A stretch of DNA of 64,000 bases from assembly GCF_003337485.1 (NCBI RefSeq), contig NZ_QPJJ01000006.1, forward strand, positions 163,543 through 227,542. The letters run 5' to 3'. The position numbers and the translations under genes are program-made. The DNA is from Saliterribacillus persicus (GTDB lineage Bacteria > Bacillota > Bacilli > Bacillales > Amphibacillaceae). The notes beneath the pieces were generated by a model. That model worked only from the letters and a program-made list of their open reading frames with translations, did not search any database and was not told the DNA's origin. Each line of letters opens with the position of its first letter. The stretch's first letter is position 1. Shown here in pieces: positions 10,358 through 20,244 of this stretch.

Positions 10358-13114
10358 TTATTCTACATCTTTATAATGTTTTTCTACTACATCTGCGCAA
10401 CGTACACAAAGGGAAGGATGTGCCGGATTATCTCCAACATCATGTGAGCTTACCCAACATCTTTCACAAGTATCACCCTGATGTTTTTCAATTGCTACAG
10501 AGACATGTTGGTAGGTTTTTGCATCGCTTAATTCTTCCACAACATTCACTTCTGAAACAATTAATAATTGATGTAAGTGTGGAATTTCTTTTAACAAACC
10601 AGCAATACTTTCATTATTTGCTTTTAACGTAACGTGTGCTTCTAATGATTTACCAATTACCTTCTCAGCTCTTGCTTCTTCTAATGCTTTTAGGATATCA
10701 TCTCTTACCTCAATAAAAGCATCCCATTTTTGTTTGATTTTTTCTTGATTTTCGATATCTCTTGCTTTTGGAAAATCACTTAATTGTACACTTTCCTCTT
10801 TTACTTCAGGAATATAAGTCCAAACTTCCTCAGTAGTGTGACTGAGAATTGGTGATAATAATTTATTTAAAGATACGATAATTTGATAATAGACAGATTG
10901 GATACTTCTTCTTCTCACGTTGTCACTTGCTTCAATGTATAAAATATCCTTCGCAAAATCTAAATAGAAAGAACTTAAATCAATAGAACAGAAGTTATGG
11001 ATAGTATGATAAACAGTTGAGAAATCATAAGCTTCATAAGCTTTTTCAACTTTTTTAATAACATCTTGTAATTTGATTAACATATATCGATCAACTTCTT
11101 GCAGTTCTTCATCTTTAACCATATCTTTTAGTTCAAAATCATGTAAGTTAGCCAATAAGAAACGGAAAGTGTTTCTTATTTTTCGATAACCTTCAGAAGT
11201 TTGTTTGATAATTTCATCCGATATTCTTACATCAGCTTGATAATCAACTGATGCTACCCATAATCTAAGGATGTCGGCTCCATATTGCTTCATAATTTTG
11301 GAAGGTACAACGACATTACCTACCGACTTACTCATTTTTCTTCCTTTTCCATCTAACACGAAACCATGACTTATAATAGCCTCATATGGTGATTTTCCTG
11401 TTACAGCCACAGAGGTGGATAAGGATGAGTTAAACCAGCCGCGGTATTGATCAGAACCTTCTAGATAGATGTCAGCAGGGCGTTTCAAATCTTCTCTTGA
11501 TTCTAATACACCTTGGTGAGAAGAACCAGAATCAAACCATACATCCATGATATCTGTTTCTTTCGTAAAGGTGCCATCAGGACTATGTTCTGAGGAGAAA
11601 TTCTCTGGTAATAAATCTTTTGTATCCCATTCAAACCAGATATTTGATCCATGTTTTTTAAATAAGTTTGCTACGTGGGTGATCGTCTCATCTGTAATGA
11701 TAGGCGTACGATCTTCCCCGTAAAATACCGGGATAGGAACGCCCCATGTACGTTGACGTGAGATACACCAATCTTCTCTATCTCTTACCATATTATAAAG
11801 TCTAGTTTCTCCCCACTTCGGTAACCATTCAATGCGATTGACTTCTGCAAGAATATCTTCGCGGAAGTCTTTAATAGATGCGAACCATTGATTGGTTGCT
11901 CTAAAGATCGTAGGTTTTTTTGTACGCCAATCATGAGGGTAAGAGTGTGTAATAAACTCAAGCTTTAATAAAGCTTTATTTTCTTCTAACTTCTCTGTTA
12001 CTTCTTTATTTGCTGCATCATAAAATAATCCTTCAAACCCAGGTGCCTCTTCAGTGAAATAACCTTTTTCATCAACTGGACACAAAACTTCTAAACCATT
12101 TTGTTTTCCAACAATAAAGTCATCTTCACCGTGCCCAGGAGCTGTATGAACTAATCCAGTACCACTTTCAATTGTTACATGATCTCCAGTAATAATAAGA
12201 GAATCACGATCATAAAATGGATGCTTAGCAATCGTATGATTTAAATCTTTTCCTTTAACCGTTTTTAAGACCTCTGCTTCAGACCATTCGAGCTCTTCTT
12301 TCACTTGATTTAACATATCTTTAGCAATAATAAACTTACTACTCGCTTCTTTCACTACGATATAATCAAGATCTGGATGAACAGATATTCCCAGATTTGC
12401 AGGCAGTGTCCAGGGGGTTGTGGTCCAAATGATGAATTTTTCATCACCTTCTAATACATTTTTTCCATCCCTCACGTCAAAAGAAACATAGATAGAAGCT
12501 GAACGCTTATCCTGATATTCAATTTCAGCTTCAGCTAATGCAGATTCTGATGATGGCGACCAATAGACAGGCTTTAATCCTTTATAAATATATCCTTTTT
12601 TAGCCATTTCACCAAACACTTCAATCTGAGCAGCTTCATATTCTTTATCTAGTGTTATATACGGATTTTCCCAATCACCACGAACACCAAGCTGTTTAAA
12701 CTGTGTACGTTGATTATCTATTTGTTTAAGGGCGTACTCCGCACACTTTTGTCTGAATTCCGCTACCGACATCTTTTTACGATTTACTTTTTTCTTAGCA
12801 AGTGCTTGTTCTATCGGCAAACCATGTGTGTCCCAACCAGGTACATAAGGCGCATGAAATCCACTCATGGATTTATAACGTACAATGAAGTCCTTCAATA
12901 CTTTATTTAATGCGTGACCCATATGAATGTCACCATTTGCATATGGAGGTCCGTCATGTAAGACAAATAAAGGTCTATCCTTTGTTCGCTCTTGTACCTT
13001 TTGATAAATTGATTCTTCATCCCATTTTTCTTGTAGCTTAGGTTCTTTGTTTGGTAAATTTCCACGCATAGGAAATTCTGTTTTCGGCATCAATAGTGTG
13101 TTCTTATAATCCAT
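10358..13114 (-). CDS. ileS: Isoleucyl-tRNA synthetase
   Basis: Class I synthetase of 918 residues, the normal bacterial length. The HIGH motif appears as HMGH (64-67, in [11 protein letters not shown]) and KMSKS in [10 protein letters not shown] about two thirds in. The C-terminal zinc site is present as CERCW plus CVRCADV. The ATG follows GAGGAGG. A T-box leader lies upstream, so expression should rise when tRNA-Ile is uncharged. It sits between divIVA and lspA as in B. subtilis. Confidence 0.98.
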   Translation of the reverse strand: MDYKNTLLMPKTEFPMRGNLPNKEPKLQEKWDEESIYQKVQERTKDRPLFVLHDGPPYANGDIHMGHALNKVLKDFIVRYKSMSGFHAPYVPGWDTHGLPIEQALAKKKVNRKKMSVAEFRQKCAEYALKQIDNQRTQFKQLGVRGDWENPYITLDKEYEAAQIEVFGEMAKKGYIYKGLKPVYWSPSSESALAEAEIEYQDKRSASIYVSFDVRDGKNVLEGDEKFIIWTTTPWTLPANLGISVHPDLDYIVVKEASSKFIIAKDMLNQVKEELEWSEAEVLKTVKGKDLNHTIAKHPFYDRDSLIITGDHVTIESGTGLVHTAPGHGEDDFIVGKQNGLEVLCPVDEKGYFTEEAPGFEGLFYDAANKEVTEKLEENKALLKLEFITHSYPHDWRTKKPTIFRATNQWFASIKDFREDILAEVNRIEWLPKWGETRLYNMVRDREDWCISRQRTWGVPIPVFYGEDRTPIITDETITHVANLFKKHGSNIWFEWDTKDLLPENFSSEHSPDGTFTKETDIMDVWFDSGSSHQGVLESREDLKRPADIYLEGSDQYRGWFNSSLSTSVAVTGKSPYEAIISHGFVLDGKGRKMSKSVGNVVVPSKIMKQYGADILRLWVASVDYQADVRISDEIIKQTSEGYRKIRNTFRFLLANLHDFELKDMVKDEELQEVDRYMLIKLQDVIKKVEKAYEAYDFSTVYHTIHNFCSIDLSSFYLDFAKDILYIEASDNVRRRSIQSVYYQIIVSLNKLLSPILSHTTEEVWTYIPEVKEESVQLSDFPKARDIENQEKIKQKWDAFIEVRDDILKALEEARAEKVIGKSLEAHVTLKANNESIAGLLKEIPHLHQLLIVSEVNVVEELSDAKTYQHVSVAIEKHQGDTCERCWVSSHDVGDNPAHPSLCVRCADVVEKHYKDVE

Positions 13115-13197
13115 TTAGATCCTCCTCATTCTTTTTAGTATTTTGATCAATAATATACAATTTAAATCCTTCACATCTTTGGTCGTACCGTTTACAC

Positions 13198-13410
13198 GCA
13201 AAAAAGTTCTTCTCATCCCAAAAAGGGACGAGAAGAACTCGCGGTACCACCCTAATAGACAATTTATCGCACTGTCCACTCTAGCATTCGTAACGAGAAT
13301 GAATCGTTCAGTCTTACTAAAAGTTCAGACTGCTTACTCCTGGGTGATTTTCCAATTGAGATTCATACTAGGCTCTCACCAACCCTAGCTCGCTAAAAAT
13401 CCTACAAAAT
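13198..13410 (-). promoter_or_regulatory. Isoleucine T-box leader of ileS
   Basis: The reverse strand carries the conserved T-box sequence TTAGGGTGGTACCGCG (about 13240-13255), directly followed by a strong terminator (13200-13239; stem AGTTCTTCTCGTCCC with a T run). Upstream is the stem I region with GGTTGGTGAGAGCC; a candidate specifier ATC followed by A lies at 13347-13349. Uncharged tRNA-Ile (GAU anticodon) pairing with ATC would form the antiterminator. Confidence 0.92.
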
Positions 13411-13466
13411 TGTACTATCCCATTCACCGTATTTTATATAATATATCGATAATGACTATTGATGAA

Positions 13467-13495
13467 ATTATATGTAAAAATTATAAAATCGTCAA
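13467..13495 (-). promoter_or_regulatory. Predicted sigma-A promoter of ileS
   Basis: On the reverse strand TTGACG (13490-13495) and TATAAT (13467-13472) are separated by exactly 17 bases. It lies between the divIVA stop and the T-box leader, giving a leader of roughly 350 bases. Confidence 0.75.
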
Positions 13496-13499
13496 GGTA

Positions 13500-14012
13500 T
13501 TAATATCTAGAGTCTTCACTTATCTGTGCTTCTTCTTCTGGATTTAAGTCTACATCGAACATGTCATCCCAATCATTGTTCTCAACTAAATCCAACTGGG
13601 CTTCTACTAACATTTTCAGACGCGTTCTAAATACTTTCGCCTGTTTTTTTAATTCTTCTACTTCAAGAGCAATGGTTCTAGATTTATGAAGTGCTTCATT
13701 AATAATGCGATCAGCATTTTTTTCAGCTTCTTTTATGATTAACTTAGATTCCTTGGAAGCATTACCCTTCACTTCTTCTGCTGTTTCTTGAGCAACTAAT
13801 ATCGACTTATTTAATGTAGTTTCAATGTTCGAGAAGTGTCCAAGTCTTTCATTTAATTGTTCTACTTTTTCATGAAGATCTTTCTTTTCGCGTATTACAG
13901 CTTCATAATCTTTTATAACTTGATCAAGAAATTCATTCACTTCATCTTCATCATAACCTCGAAATGCTCTAGTAAATTCCTTATTATGAATATCCAACGG
14001 TGTTAAAGGCAC
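13500..14012 (-). CDS. divIVA: Cell-division initiation / polar scaffold protein DivIVA
   Basis: Binds negatively curved membrane at poles and septa and recruits the Min system and, in sporulation, the chromosome-anchoring machinery. The 170-residue protein starts with the DivIVA domain: FTRAFRGYDEDEVNEFLD near residues 13-30, including the Phe-Arg membrane-insertion tip (about 17-18). A long coiled coil (about 35-135) and an acidic tail follow. The ATG follows AGGAGGT. It is the last gene after the ylm group. Confidence 0.97.
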   Translation of the reverse strand: MPLTPLDIHNKEFTRAFRGYDEDEVNEFLDQVIKDYEAVIREKKDLHEKVEQLNERLGHFSNIETTLNKSILVAQETAEEVKGNASKESKLIIKEAEKNADRIINEALHKSRTIALEVEELKKQAKVFRTRLKMLVEAQLDLVENNDWDDMFDVDLNPEEEAQISEDSRY

Positions 14013-14044
14013 TTAGGCCACCTCCTAAAGAAGTTTATTCTATT

Positions 14045-14076
14045 ACTATATTTCCTAGTATAATACTTTTTCGACA
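14045..14076 (-). promoter_or_regulatory. Candidate divIVA promoter with a Spo0A box
   Basis: The reverse strand has TGTCGAA (14070-14076), an exact Spo0A box core, followed by two possible -10 hexamers: TATACT (14057-14062) and TATAGT (14045-14050). With the second one the Spo0A box sits at the -35 position with a 19-base spacer, the arrangement of Spo0A-activated sigma-A promoters. The motif is seen; regulation is inference. Confidence 0.35.
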
Positions 14077-14099
14077 TAAAAAAATGATTTCCTGCAAAT

Positions 14100-14873
14100 T
14101 TATTTTAATTTTTCGAAAGTTAATCTGATTTTACCCTTTTTTGTCGTACCTAATACTTCTTTTATTCTAACTCGACCGAAGCCTCTTACAGAAACCATAT
14201 CTTCTTCCTCTAATAGGAAGGAAGTATTATTAATTGTTTGATAATTCACTTTAACCAAACCTTTGTTGATGTAATCAGCTGCTTTTTGCCTAGATAGAGC
14301 ATGCATTTCTTTCAGGACCACATCTAATCTTTTGGATGAACATGTTTTATAAAAAGGCTCCCATTCTTGCTCAATTTCTATTTTATTCTGAATAGAAATC
14401 GCTTCAAAATTAACTGAAGCCTTTTTTATTCCTGTCACATTCATTTTTAAGTACGGTGTAATATCACTAGAAACTGCTATTTGAATGTGGTTTTCAGATA
14501 TAACAATATCTCCAATTTTCTTCCTTTCAATACCAGAGCCTAAAAAAGCACCTAATACATCAGGGTGTTCCACATTTACAAATTTTGAAGGATAATTCGC
14601 TTGCAATAACTCAAGCTCAAATACTTCTTCTGTGATAGGTTCATAAGTTGGAGCTAATATCGCTTTTTTTCTTTCAGCATTCTCCCACCCACCATAAAAC
14701 AAGAGCTTTAAATTCTCATCATTACCAATAATGGTTTGAAAAATTCTTTGTTCTCTTGGATTAATAAAATCTGTTACTTTGGGTGTAAACCGTTCACTGA
14801 CAAGCTCTTTCCATGAAAGGACTTGCTCAATAAATGGGTATTCTTCTCTTCGAAAATGTTGATACAAATCCAT
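14100..14873 (-). CDS. ylmH: S4-domain RNA-binding protein YlmH / RqcP
   Basis: A 257-residue YlmH family member. In B. subtilis the protein (RqcP) works with RqcH in ribosome-associated quality control, helping alanine-tail addition on stalled large subunits. The C-terminal S4 domain is readable from about residue 183 (KRLDVVLKEMHALSRQKAAD) to about 245; the N-terminal part is the family-specific domain. It lies between ylmG and divIVA as in B. subtilis. Confidence 0.9.
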   Translation of the reverse strand: MDLYQHFRREEYPFIEQVLSWKELVSERFTPKVTDFINPREQRIFQTIIGNDENLKLLFYGGWENAERKKAILAPTYEPITEEVFELELLQANYPSKFVNVEHPDVLGAFLGSGIERKKIGDIVISENHIQIAVSSDITPYLKMNVTGIKKASVNFEAISIQNKIEIEQEWEPFYKTCSSKRLDVVLKEMHALSRQKAADYINKGLVKVNYQTINNTSFLLEEEDMVSVRGFGRVRIKEVLGTTKKGKIRLTFEKLK

Positions 14874-14978
14874 ATAATCACCTTTATTGATATTTCTTAA
14901 AAATATTTATATATCCATAGGTTAATAAGATATTATATTGAATAGAAAAACTTGGCATACGCCAAGTTACTCTATTTC

Positions 14979-15260
14979 TTATATAAGCATTGTGAAAAGG
15001 TAACCTAAACCTCTTATCGCAAATTGCAGTACAAAAATAGCTACAATCGGAGATATATCGATCATGCCGCCAATAGGAGGGATAATCTTTCTAAATGGCT
15101 CTAGATAAGGTTCTACTATTTTAGCTAAAAATTGGCCAATCGAGGATTCTCTTGCACCAGGAAACCACGACATTAAAATATAGATGATGATCGCATAAGA
15201 ATAGATCGTCATCGCTGTACTTAATATTTCATAGAGCATGTACATTGCATCTGTTACCAC
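14979..15260 (-). CDS. ylmG: YggT family membrane protein YlmG
   Basis: A 93-residue protein with two hydrophobic segments around a conserved loop containing SWFPGAR and [13 protein letters not shown], the YggT/Ycf19 signature. The family is linked to division and envelope processes, but its biochemical role is not settled. Its start overlaps the end of sepF by seven bases. Confidence 0.9.
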   Translation of the reverse strand: MVTDAMYMLYEILSTAMTIYSYAIIIYILMSWFPGARESSIGQFLAKIVEPYLEPFRKIIPPIGGMIDISPIVAIFVLQFAIRGLGYLFTMLI

Positions 15261-15688
15261 CTTTGTTCTGGATCTATATCTTCCATTATTTCTGTAATAC
15301 TACCTGACACTTCTATGTGTTCAGGTGTACATAAAAAAGTTTGTGAACCTAACTTTTTAATTTGACCTGACAAAGCAAATACTGTTCCACTCATAAAATC
15401 AATGATTTGACGTGCTTGCATGGTATCAACACGTTGCATATTTATAACCACGGATTTACGGTGAATAATGTGCTCTGCAATCTCTTCTACTTCATCATAC
15501 GATCTTGGTTCACATAAAACCACTTTTGAGCTCGCTTGAATTGACTTTAAGCTTACAACATTATTTTTTTCATTACCGTCTTGATAACTATCTTCTGTTA
15601 CATACTCTTCATTCTCTTCGACTAATTCGTATTCATCCTCAAAGTTAAAAAAATTGCGGAATTTATTCTTGAATCCCAACCAACTCAC
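15254..15688 (-). CDS. sepF: Cell division protein SepF
   Basis: SepF polymerises on the membrane and tethers FtsZ, overlapping in role with FtsA. The 144-residue protein has the expected build: an N-terminal amphipathic segment ([14 protein letters not shown]), an acidic linker, and the SepF core from about residue 50 with the family pattern [19 protein letters not shown] and VVINMQRVD. The start is two bases after the ylmE stop, on the same transcript. Confidence 0.95.
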   Translation of the reverse strand: MSWLGFKNKFRNFFNFEDEYELVEENEEYVTEDSYQDGNEKNNVVSLKSIQASSKVVLCEPRSYDEVEEIAEHIIHRKSVVINMQRVDTMQARQIIDFMSGTVFALSGQIKKLGSQTFLCTPEHIEVSGSITEIMEDIDPEQRW

Positions 15689-15690
15689 CT

Positions 15691-16368
15691 CTATTCCTTA
15701 GCACCTACTAAACTTGTCCCAATCCTTATATGTGTTGCACCTTCTTCAATAGCAATCGAATAATCATTACTCATTCCCATTGATAGAAATTCACAAGGAG
15801 CGTGACTTAAATTTTTTTCTTTTATCGAATCTCGCAGCTCACGTAATCGGCTAAAAATCGAACGTAAGGATTCTTCGTCCTCATCATGAGGAGCCATTGT
15901 CATGAGGCCAATAATCTTAACATTTGGATATGATTCCATTTTTTGAATGAAATCCTCTACTTCATCTACTTGCAAGCCGTGTTTAGAGCTTTCGCCACTT
16001 ACATTCACTTGAACGAAAGAAGGAACCACTTTGTTTGTTCTTTTATTAATTTCTTTTGCTAATGAGGTTCGATCTAAAGAATGTAAGAAATCAATATCTT
16101 GAATCACTTCTTTAACTTTACGAGATTGCAGTGTTCCTATAAAATGCCAGTTCACGTCCAAGTCAATGGAATGTCTTTTCTCAAGGAAACCTTCCATTCG
16201 ATTTTCCCCGATATTGCCTATACCAGCATTTATAACCTCTTTTGCTTTTTCTATTGTAACATATTTCGTCACACCAATGATGGTTATTTCATTTGGGTCT
16301 CTATTAACACGCTCACAGGCTTCTTCGATCTCTTGGGTTATATTGTGTAAATTTTGTTCTACTGTCAC
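15691..16368 (-). CDS. ylmE: PLP homeostasis protein of the YggS/PROSC family (YlmE)
   Basis: A 225-residue alanine-racemase-fold protein that binds pyridoxal phosphate and buffers its level; no enzymatic reaction is known for the family. The PLP lysine lies in GVTKYVTIE near residue 35; GENRMEGFLEK and the C-terminal LSMGMSNDYSIAIEEGATHIRIG are hallmark stretches. It sits between ylmD and sepF. Confidence 0.93.
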   Translation of the reverse strand: MTVEQNLHNITQEIEEACERVNRDPNEITIIGVTKYVTIEKAKEVINAGIGNIGENRMEGFLEKRHSIDLDVNWHFIGTLQSRKVKEVIQDIDFLHSLDRTSLAKEINKRTNKVVPSFVQVNVSGESSKHGLQVDEVEDFIQKMESYPNVKIIGLMTMAPHDEDEESLRSIFSRLRELRDSIKEKNLSHAPCEFLSMGMSNDYSIAIEEGATHIRIGTSLVGAKE

Positions 16369-16400
16369 TGTAAGCTATTCTCCTTTCATATGATATTACG

Positions 16401-17201
16401 TCATTTATCGAATCCAAATCCGATATACGCTACCATTCTTCCGGTTCTTTTATCTCTTCGGTGAGAGAAAAATAAATCATGATGACTTGTACAATAATCC
16501 GTACTTATAATGTTTTCTTTTTTCACACCCGCACTTACTAATATATCAAAGTTTAACCTTTTTAAATCTAATTTATATTCGGAATTAGTTTTTTGATATG
16601 TATGATTAAATTGCTTAGGGACTTGTGAAATTACTTTTTCATCAACTTTATAGCAATCTCCGCAGATACAAGGTCCAATTGCCATCTGTACGGTTTTAGG
16701 GTCAACACCTGCTTTCGCCATGCTTTGTATCATTTCTTTAGATATACTTCCAACTGTTCCTCGCCAACCGGCATGAGCAATACCAACTACCGGAATGTCA
16801 GGCTGATAAAAATACACTGGAACACAATCAGCAAATTGCAAGGTGCATAATACTCTAGGCTCTTTAGTCCAAATACCATCAATGTCTTGTAATTCCTCAG
16901 AATGAAAAGGTTTTTGTAAATCTTTTTTGGTTATTTCCTTTATAAAATTACTATGAATTTGATTTATAAAAAACATAGAATTAATAGGTACGTTTAATTT
17001 ATTGGACAGATGAGCTCTATTTCTTACTACATCCTCTTTTACATCACCAACATGAAAGCCTAGATTCATGGATGAATAATCACCCTTGCTAAACCCATCT
17101 TCTTTTGTTGTAAAACCCGCTAATAGTGAAACATTACTTTCTTTTATCCATTTACTTATCTTTAACAATTGGTCAGATTCAGAATATTTAAATGGTTCCA
17201 T
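16401..17201 (-). CDS. ylmD: YlmD: YfiH/LACC1 family multicopper-oxidase-like purine enzyme
   Basis: A 266-residue member of the YfiH (polyphenol oxidase / LACC1) family. Relatives act on purine nucleosides; the activity of this one is not determined. Metal-site motifs are readable: HAGWRGTVG with conserved His and the IGPCICGDCYKV cysteine region, plus ADCVPV before them. The start at 17201 (MEPFKYSES) is chosen for AAGGGGG at good spacing; the frame extends 11 codons upstream without a site. Confidence 0.9.
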   Translation of the reverse strand: MEPFKYSESDQLLKISKWIKESNVSLLAGFTTKEDGFSKGDYSSMNLGFHVGDVKEDVVRNRAHLSNKLNVPINSMFFINQIHSNFIKEITKKDLQKPFHSEELQDIDGIWTKEPRVLCTLQFADCVPVYFYQPDIPVVGIAHAGWRGTVGSISKEMIQSMAKAGVDPKTVQMAIGPCICGDCYKVDEKVISQVPKQFNHTYQKTNSEYKLDLKRLNFDILVSAGVKKENIISTDYCTSHHDLFFSHRRDKRTGRMVAYIGFGFDK

Positions 17202-17278
17202 TTGAATCCCCCTTATATCCCTACATTTTATCATATTTCTTATTTAATTTCTTTTTATAAATCATAATATAAAAATGT

Positions 17279-17518
17279 CTAATGTTGGTTGTATCTAATC
17301 AATATCACATCTTTTCCAATTGTAACGATGGAAGACCATGGTATCATCACTTCATTTTCATCTTTAAAGGTTAAGCGCGTCTTTTTTTTAGGAATAAGAA
17401 TTAAATCAGTGATAATACCATTACTTACATCAATCTCTAAGTCAATAAGTGAACCTAGTCTTGTTCCATTCTCAATTGAAATTAACTCTTTGGCCTGTAA
17501 TTCTGATAAAGTTAACAT
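17279..17518 (-). CDS. ylmC: YlmC/YmxH family PRC-barrel sporulation protein
   Basis: A 79-residue PRC-barrel protein; LISIENGTRLGSLIDLEID and the EVMIPWSSIVTIGKDVILI ending are the typical pattern. YlmC/YmxH proteins are conserved in spore formers, but no molecular role is established. It opens the ylmC-ylmD-ylmE-sepF-ylmG-ylmH run after sigG. Confidence 0.9.
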   Translation of the reverse strand: MLTLSELQAKELISIENGTRLGSLIDLEIDVSNGIITDLILIPKKKTRLTFKDENEVMIPWSSIVTIGKDVILIRYNQH

Positions 17519-17596
17519 TTAATAATCACCCCTTTAATATTATATGTATTAGGGTAATGTTTAGTTTAGTAAAGAAAATGAAATTACATTATTAGA

Positions 17597-17636
17597 AAAA
17601 CTTGACCTATAGTCAAGTCTTTACGGCGAAAGCCTA
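17597..17636 (-). terminator. Terminator-like hairpin plus GAAA-loop hairpin upstream of ylmC
   Basis: The reverse strand reads TTTAGGC-TTTC-GCC-TAAA (17621-17639), then ACTTGAC-TATAG-GTCAAGT followed by TTTT (17597-17619). The second hairpin has intrinsic terminator form. It is about 80 bases before ylmC and separate from the sigG terminator. It could be a second terminator or an attenuator of the ylm operon. Confidence 0.5.
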
Positions 17637-17689
17637 AAATTTCCTTATATTATACTCCAGTAAATTATAGGCTTTGCTATTGTAAAATA

Positions 17690-17717
17690 AAAAAATGACC
17701 TCTAAGGGTCATTTTTT
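17690..17717 (-). terminator. Rho-independent terminator after sigG
   Basis: AAAAATGACC, loop CTTAGA, GGTCATTTTTT on the reverse strand, only a few bases after the sigG stop. The symmetric A and T runs could also allow termination in the other direction. Confidence 0.8.
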
Positions 17718-17720
17718 CAG

Positions 17721-18503
17721 TTAAGATTCAAACATGTCCTTATTCATTTCTTTTAGTGCAGCTTTTTCCAATCGAGAAACTTGTGCCTGGGATATCCCTA
17801 TCTCTTCTGCTACTTCCATTTGAGTTTTCCCTTGGAAAAAGCGTTTATTTAAAATAACTTTTTCTCGTTTATTCAACCTGTGCATACCTTCTTTAATTGA
17901 TAAATAATTTAACCAATTAGTGTCTTTTACACTTTCATCCTGTAATTGATCCATGACGAATATTGGATCTCCTCCATCATTATAAATCGGTTCAAATAAA
18001 GATACAGGGTCTTGAATAGCATCTAATGCAAAAATAACTTCTGCTACAGGCAAATCTAATTCTTTAGCTATTTCCATTGCAGTTGGTTCTTTTGATGCTT
18101 TGCTTATTAATCTCTCTCTTGCTTGTAGTGCCTTATAAGCCGTATCTCTTAAAGACCTTGATACTCTTATTGGATTATTATCCCTTAAATATCGACGGAT
18201 TTCTCCTATAATCATAGGAACCGCGTAAGTTGAAAATTTTACATTTTGTCCTAAATCAAAGTTATCAATGGACTTCATCAAACCGATGCAACCCACTTGG
18301 AATAAGTCATCGCCATATTCACCACGATTATTAAAACGTTGAATGACACTAAGTACTAATCTTAAATTTCCATTAATTAATTCATCACGAGCTTCTGTGT
18401 CACCTTCTTGCATTTGTCGAAATAATACTCTCATCTTGTCATTTTTTAAAACGGGCAGTTTGGACGTATCAACCCCACAAATTTCTACTTTATGTCTTGT
18501 CAT
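17721..18503 (-). CDS. sigG: RNA polymerase sporulation sigma factor SigG (late forespore)
   Basis: Directs late forespore transcription. The 260-residue protein has sigma-70 regions 2 (DDLFQVGCIGLMKSIDNFD, FSTYAVPMIIGEIRRYLRDN), 3 and 4 (helix-turn-helix TQMEVAEEIGISQAQVSRLEK). The N-terminal RHKVEICGVDTSKLPVLKN is the conserved SigG start. Position 18503 is chosen because GGGAGGG lies seven bases upstream and it gives the B. subtilis length. The gene follows sigE but has its own predicted sigma-F/G promoter. Confidence 0.98.
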   Translation of the reverse strand: MTRHKVEICGVDTSKLPVLKNDKMRVLFRQMQEGDTEARDELINGNLRLVLSVIQRFNNRGEYGDDLFQVGCIGLMKSIDNFDLGQNVKFSTYAVPMIIGEIRRYLRDNNPIRVSRSLRDTAYKALQARERLISKASKEPTAMEIAKELDLPVAEVIFALDAIQDPVSLFEPIYNDGGDPIFVMDQLQDESVKDTNWLNYLSIKEGMHRLNKREKVILNKRFFQGKTQMEVAEEIGISQAQVSRLEKAALKEMNKDMFES

Positions 18504-18539
18504 AAAATACCCTCCCAATTAGGAAACCTTCATAGGGAA

Positions 18540-18568
18540 AGTATCACCAATTGGGTTGGAAATTATGC
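18540..18568 (-). promoter_or_regulatory. Predicted sigma-F/sigma-G promoter of sigG
   Basis: On the reverse strand GCATA (18564-18568) is followed after 15 bases by GGTGATACT (18540-18548). Both fit the sigma-F/G consensus (GYATA, 15, GGnnAnAnT) exactly. It lies in the sigE-sigG gap, matching the known forespore-specific transcription of sigG in B. subtilis. Confidence 0.78.
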
Positions 18569-18607
18569 AAAGCATTTTTGGAAGATATTTTGATTCACAA
18601 TTACGTC

Positions 18608-19327
18608 TTATACCATTTTATTAAATTCTTTTTGTAATCTTTTTATGATTTTTTTCTCTAACCTAGATATATATGATTGTGAAATTCCCAGTAAATCAGC
18701 TACATCTTTCTGAGTTTTTTCCTCATTGTTGACAAGCCCGAATCGCAGCTCCATAATTTGCTTTTCACGACCTTTTAATTGTTCTAAAGCATCTTTTAAT
18801 AGTGCTTTATCAACATTAATTTCTAAGTCTTTTATAGTAATATCTTCGTCGGTACCTAATACATCTGAGAGTAATAATTCATTTCCATCCCAGTCGATAT
18901 TTAGTGGTTCATCAAATGAAATTTCTGTTTTTGTCTTATTATTTTTTCTCAAATACATTAAAATTTCATTTTCAATGCACCTAGAAGCATAGGTTGCAAG
19001 TTTAATTTTTTTCTCTGGATTAAATGTATTAATAGCTTTAATTAAACCAATTGTTCCTATACTAATAAGGTCTTCTATATTTATACCAGTATTTTCGAAT
19101 TTGCGTGCAATATATACTACTAATCGTAAATTTCTTTCAATAAGCATCGCCCTCGCTGCCTTATCTCCATTTGGCAACTGATTAATTAACTGAAATTCTT
19201 CTTCTTTAGATAATGGCGGTGGTAAAGCTTCACTTCCACCTATGTAATAAATAGGATTCTTTTTAACTTTTAATTTTATCAACAATTTCATCCATAATAA
19301 TCTTAATTTCATTTTTAAATTAGTCAT
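18608..19327 (-). CDS. sigE: RNA polymerase sporulation sigma factor SigE precursor (early mother cell)
   Basis: Made as inactive pro-SigE and processed by SpoIIGA. The 239-residue protein has the hydrophobic, basic pro-sequence (residues 1-27) ahead of [14 protein letters not shown], where processing occurs in the family. Regions 2 ([20 protein letters not shown]) and 4 ([23 protein letters not shown]) are intact. It overlaps spoIIGA by four bases (ATGA), so protease and substrate are translationally coupled. Confidence 0.98.
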   Translation of the reverse strand: MTNLKMKLRLLWMKLLIKLKVKKNPIYYIGGSEALPPPLSKEEEFQLINQLPNGDKAARAMLIERNLRLVVYIARKFENTGINIEDLISIGTIGLIKAINTFNPEKKIKLATYASRCIENEILMYLRKNNKTKTEISFDEPLNIDWDGNELLLSDVLGTDEDITIKDLEINVDKALLKDALEQLKGREKQIMELRFGLVNNEEKTQKDVADLLGISQSYISRLEKKIIKRLQKEFNKMV

Positions 19328-20244
19328 GATATATCCTCCGATCTTGTTTGAGTGCTACTATTGGATTCAATTAATTTAGGGTGTAGCAAACAATGATAAT
19401 TTTGATCATTATGGAATTGATCAAATTCCATACCTACTAAAGTTTTTTTAATAATAATGGGATTATCCTCCACAAATATACTAAGTCTATCTATCTTAAA
19501 AACAAACATAAATTTACTTGAACCTCCTACGACTTGGTATGGTACTATTCGAAGAAAAGGAAAGGCATATAGCGCGTCTATGGAATCACTACCATTTATG
19601 TCCAAACTTTTAATTTTGTCCATGTCATTTAACGAAAACCATTGATTTAAAATCATTGGATCACATATAATAACAGGTTGATTTGTAATTGGATCATGCA
19701 TATGATTTCCACTGTCCACGTACCCAATGCTATCGATTACCTTTTCGTTCCATTCCATTTTGACTTTATACGTTTGATCATATTGAAATTTTTCATATTT
19801 ATGCTCGTCCATGCGTTTTTTTGTAAAAATAAAAACGAAAGGAAAAGAAACCGCTACAAACATCCAATTAATCAATCCTCCATAGTTATTTGCAGGGTGT
19901 GTAGGTGAAGCGGATTGATTCATTAAAAAATGAGTCGCTAGTAATCCACCTCCCATTGTGAATGTTGTAAAATATAGAACTGCGATCAATTTCGTAAAAA
20001 CTTTTAGATTCCTATAACCGAAGGCTAATAATATCATAAAGATTGAAATCAAAACCTTAACCCACAAATGGTCAAGCTCATTTGGATATATCAGATAAAG
20101 TGGAACAAAGCTTGATGACATAAAACTTGCAATAAGTAACTTAGACTGTTTGGTAAACTGTCTAGTTAAGGATTGTGTTAACGTTAGAATCATATAATCT
20201 ATAATGAAATTTAAAAGCCATATTAATTCAAGATATATAATCAC
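19324..20244 (-). CDS. spoIIGA: Pro-sigma-E processing aspartic protease SpoIIGA
   Basis: Membrane protease that activates pro-SigE in the mother cell on a signal from forespore SpoIIR. The 306-residue protein has about five membrane segments in the first 150 residues, then a cytoplasmic aspartic-protease-like domain with the catalytic DSGNHMHDP (the DSGN motif near residue 180). Sequence outside that motif is loosely conserved, as typical. First gene of the spoIIG operon. Confidence 0.95.
   Translation of the reverse strand: MIIYLELIWLLNFIIDYMILTLTQSLTRQFTKQSKLLIASFMSSSFVPLYLIYPNELDHLWVKVLISIFMILLAFGYRNLKVFTKLIAVLYFTTFTMGGGLLATHFLMNQSASPTHPANNYGGLINWMFVAVSFPFVFIFTKKRMDEHKYEKFQYDQTYKVKMEWNEKVIDSIGYVDSGNHMHDPITNQPVIICDPMILNQWFSLNDMDKIKSLDINGSDSIDALYAFPFLRIVPYQVVGGSSKFMFVFKIDRLSIFVEDNPIIIKKTLVGMEFDQFHNDQNYHCLLHPKLIESNSSTQTRSEDIS

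Noticed and set aside
13143..13388. 81-codon open frame on the + strand
   Set aside because: It runs antisense through the ileS T-box leader and terminator; no ribosome site and the sequence is explained by RNA structure.
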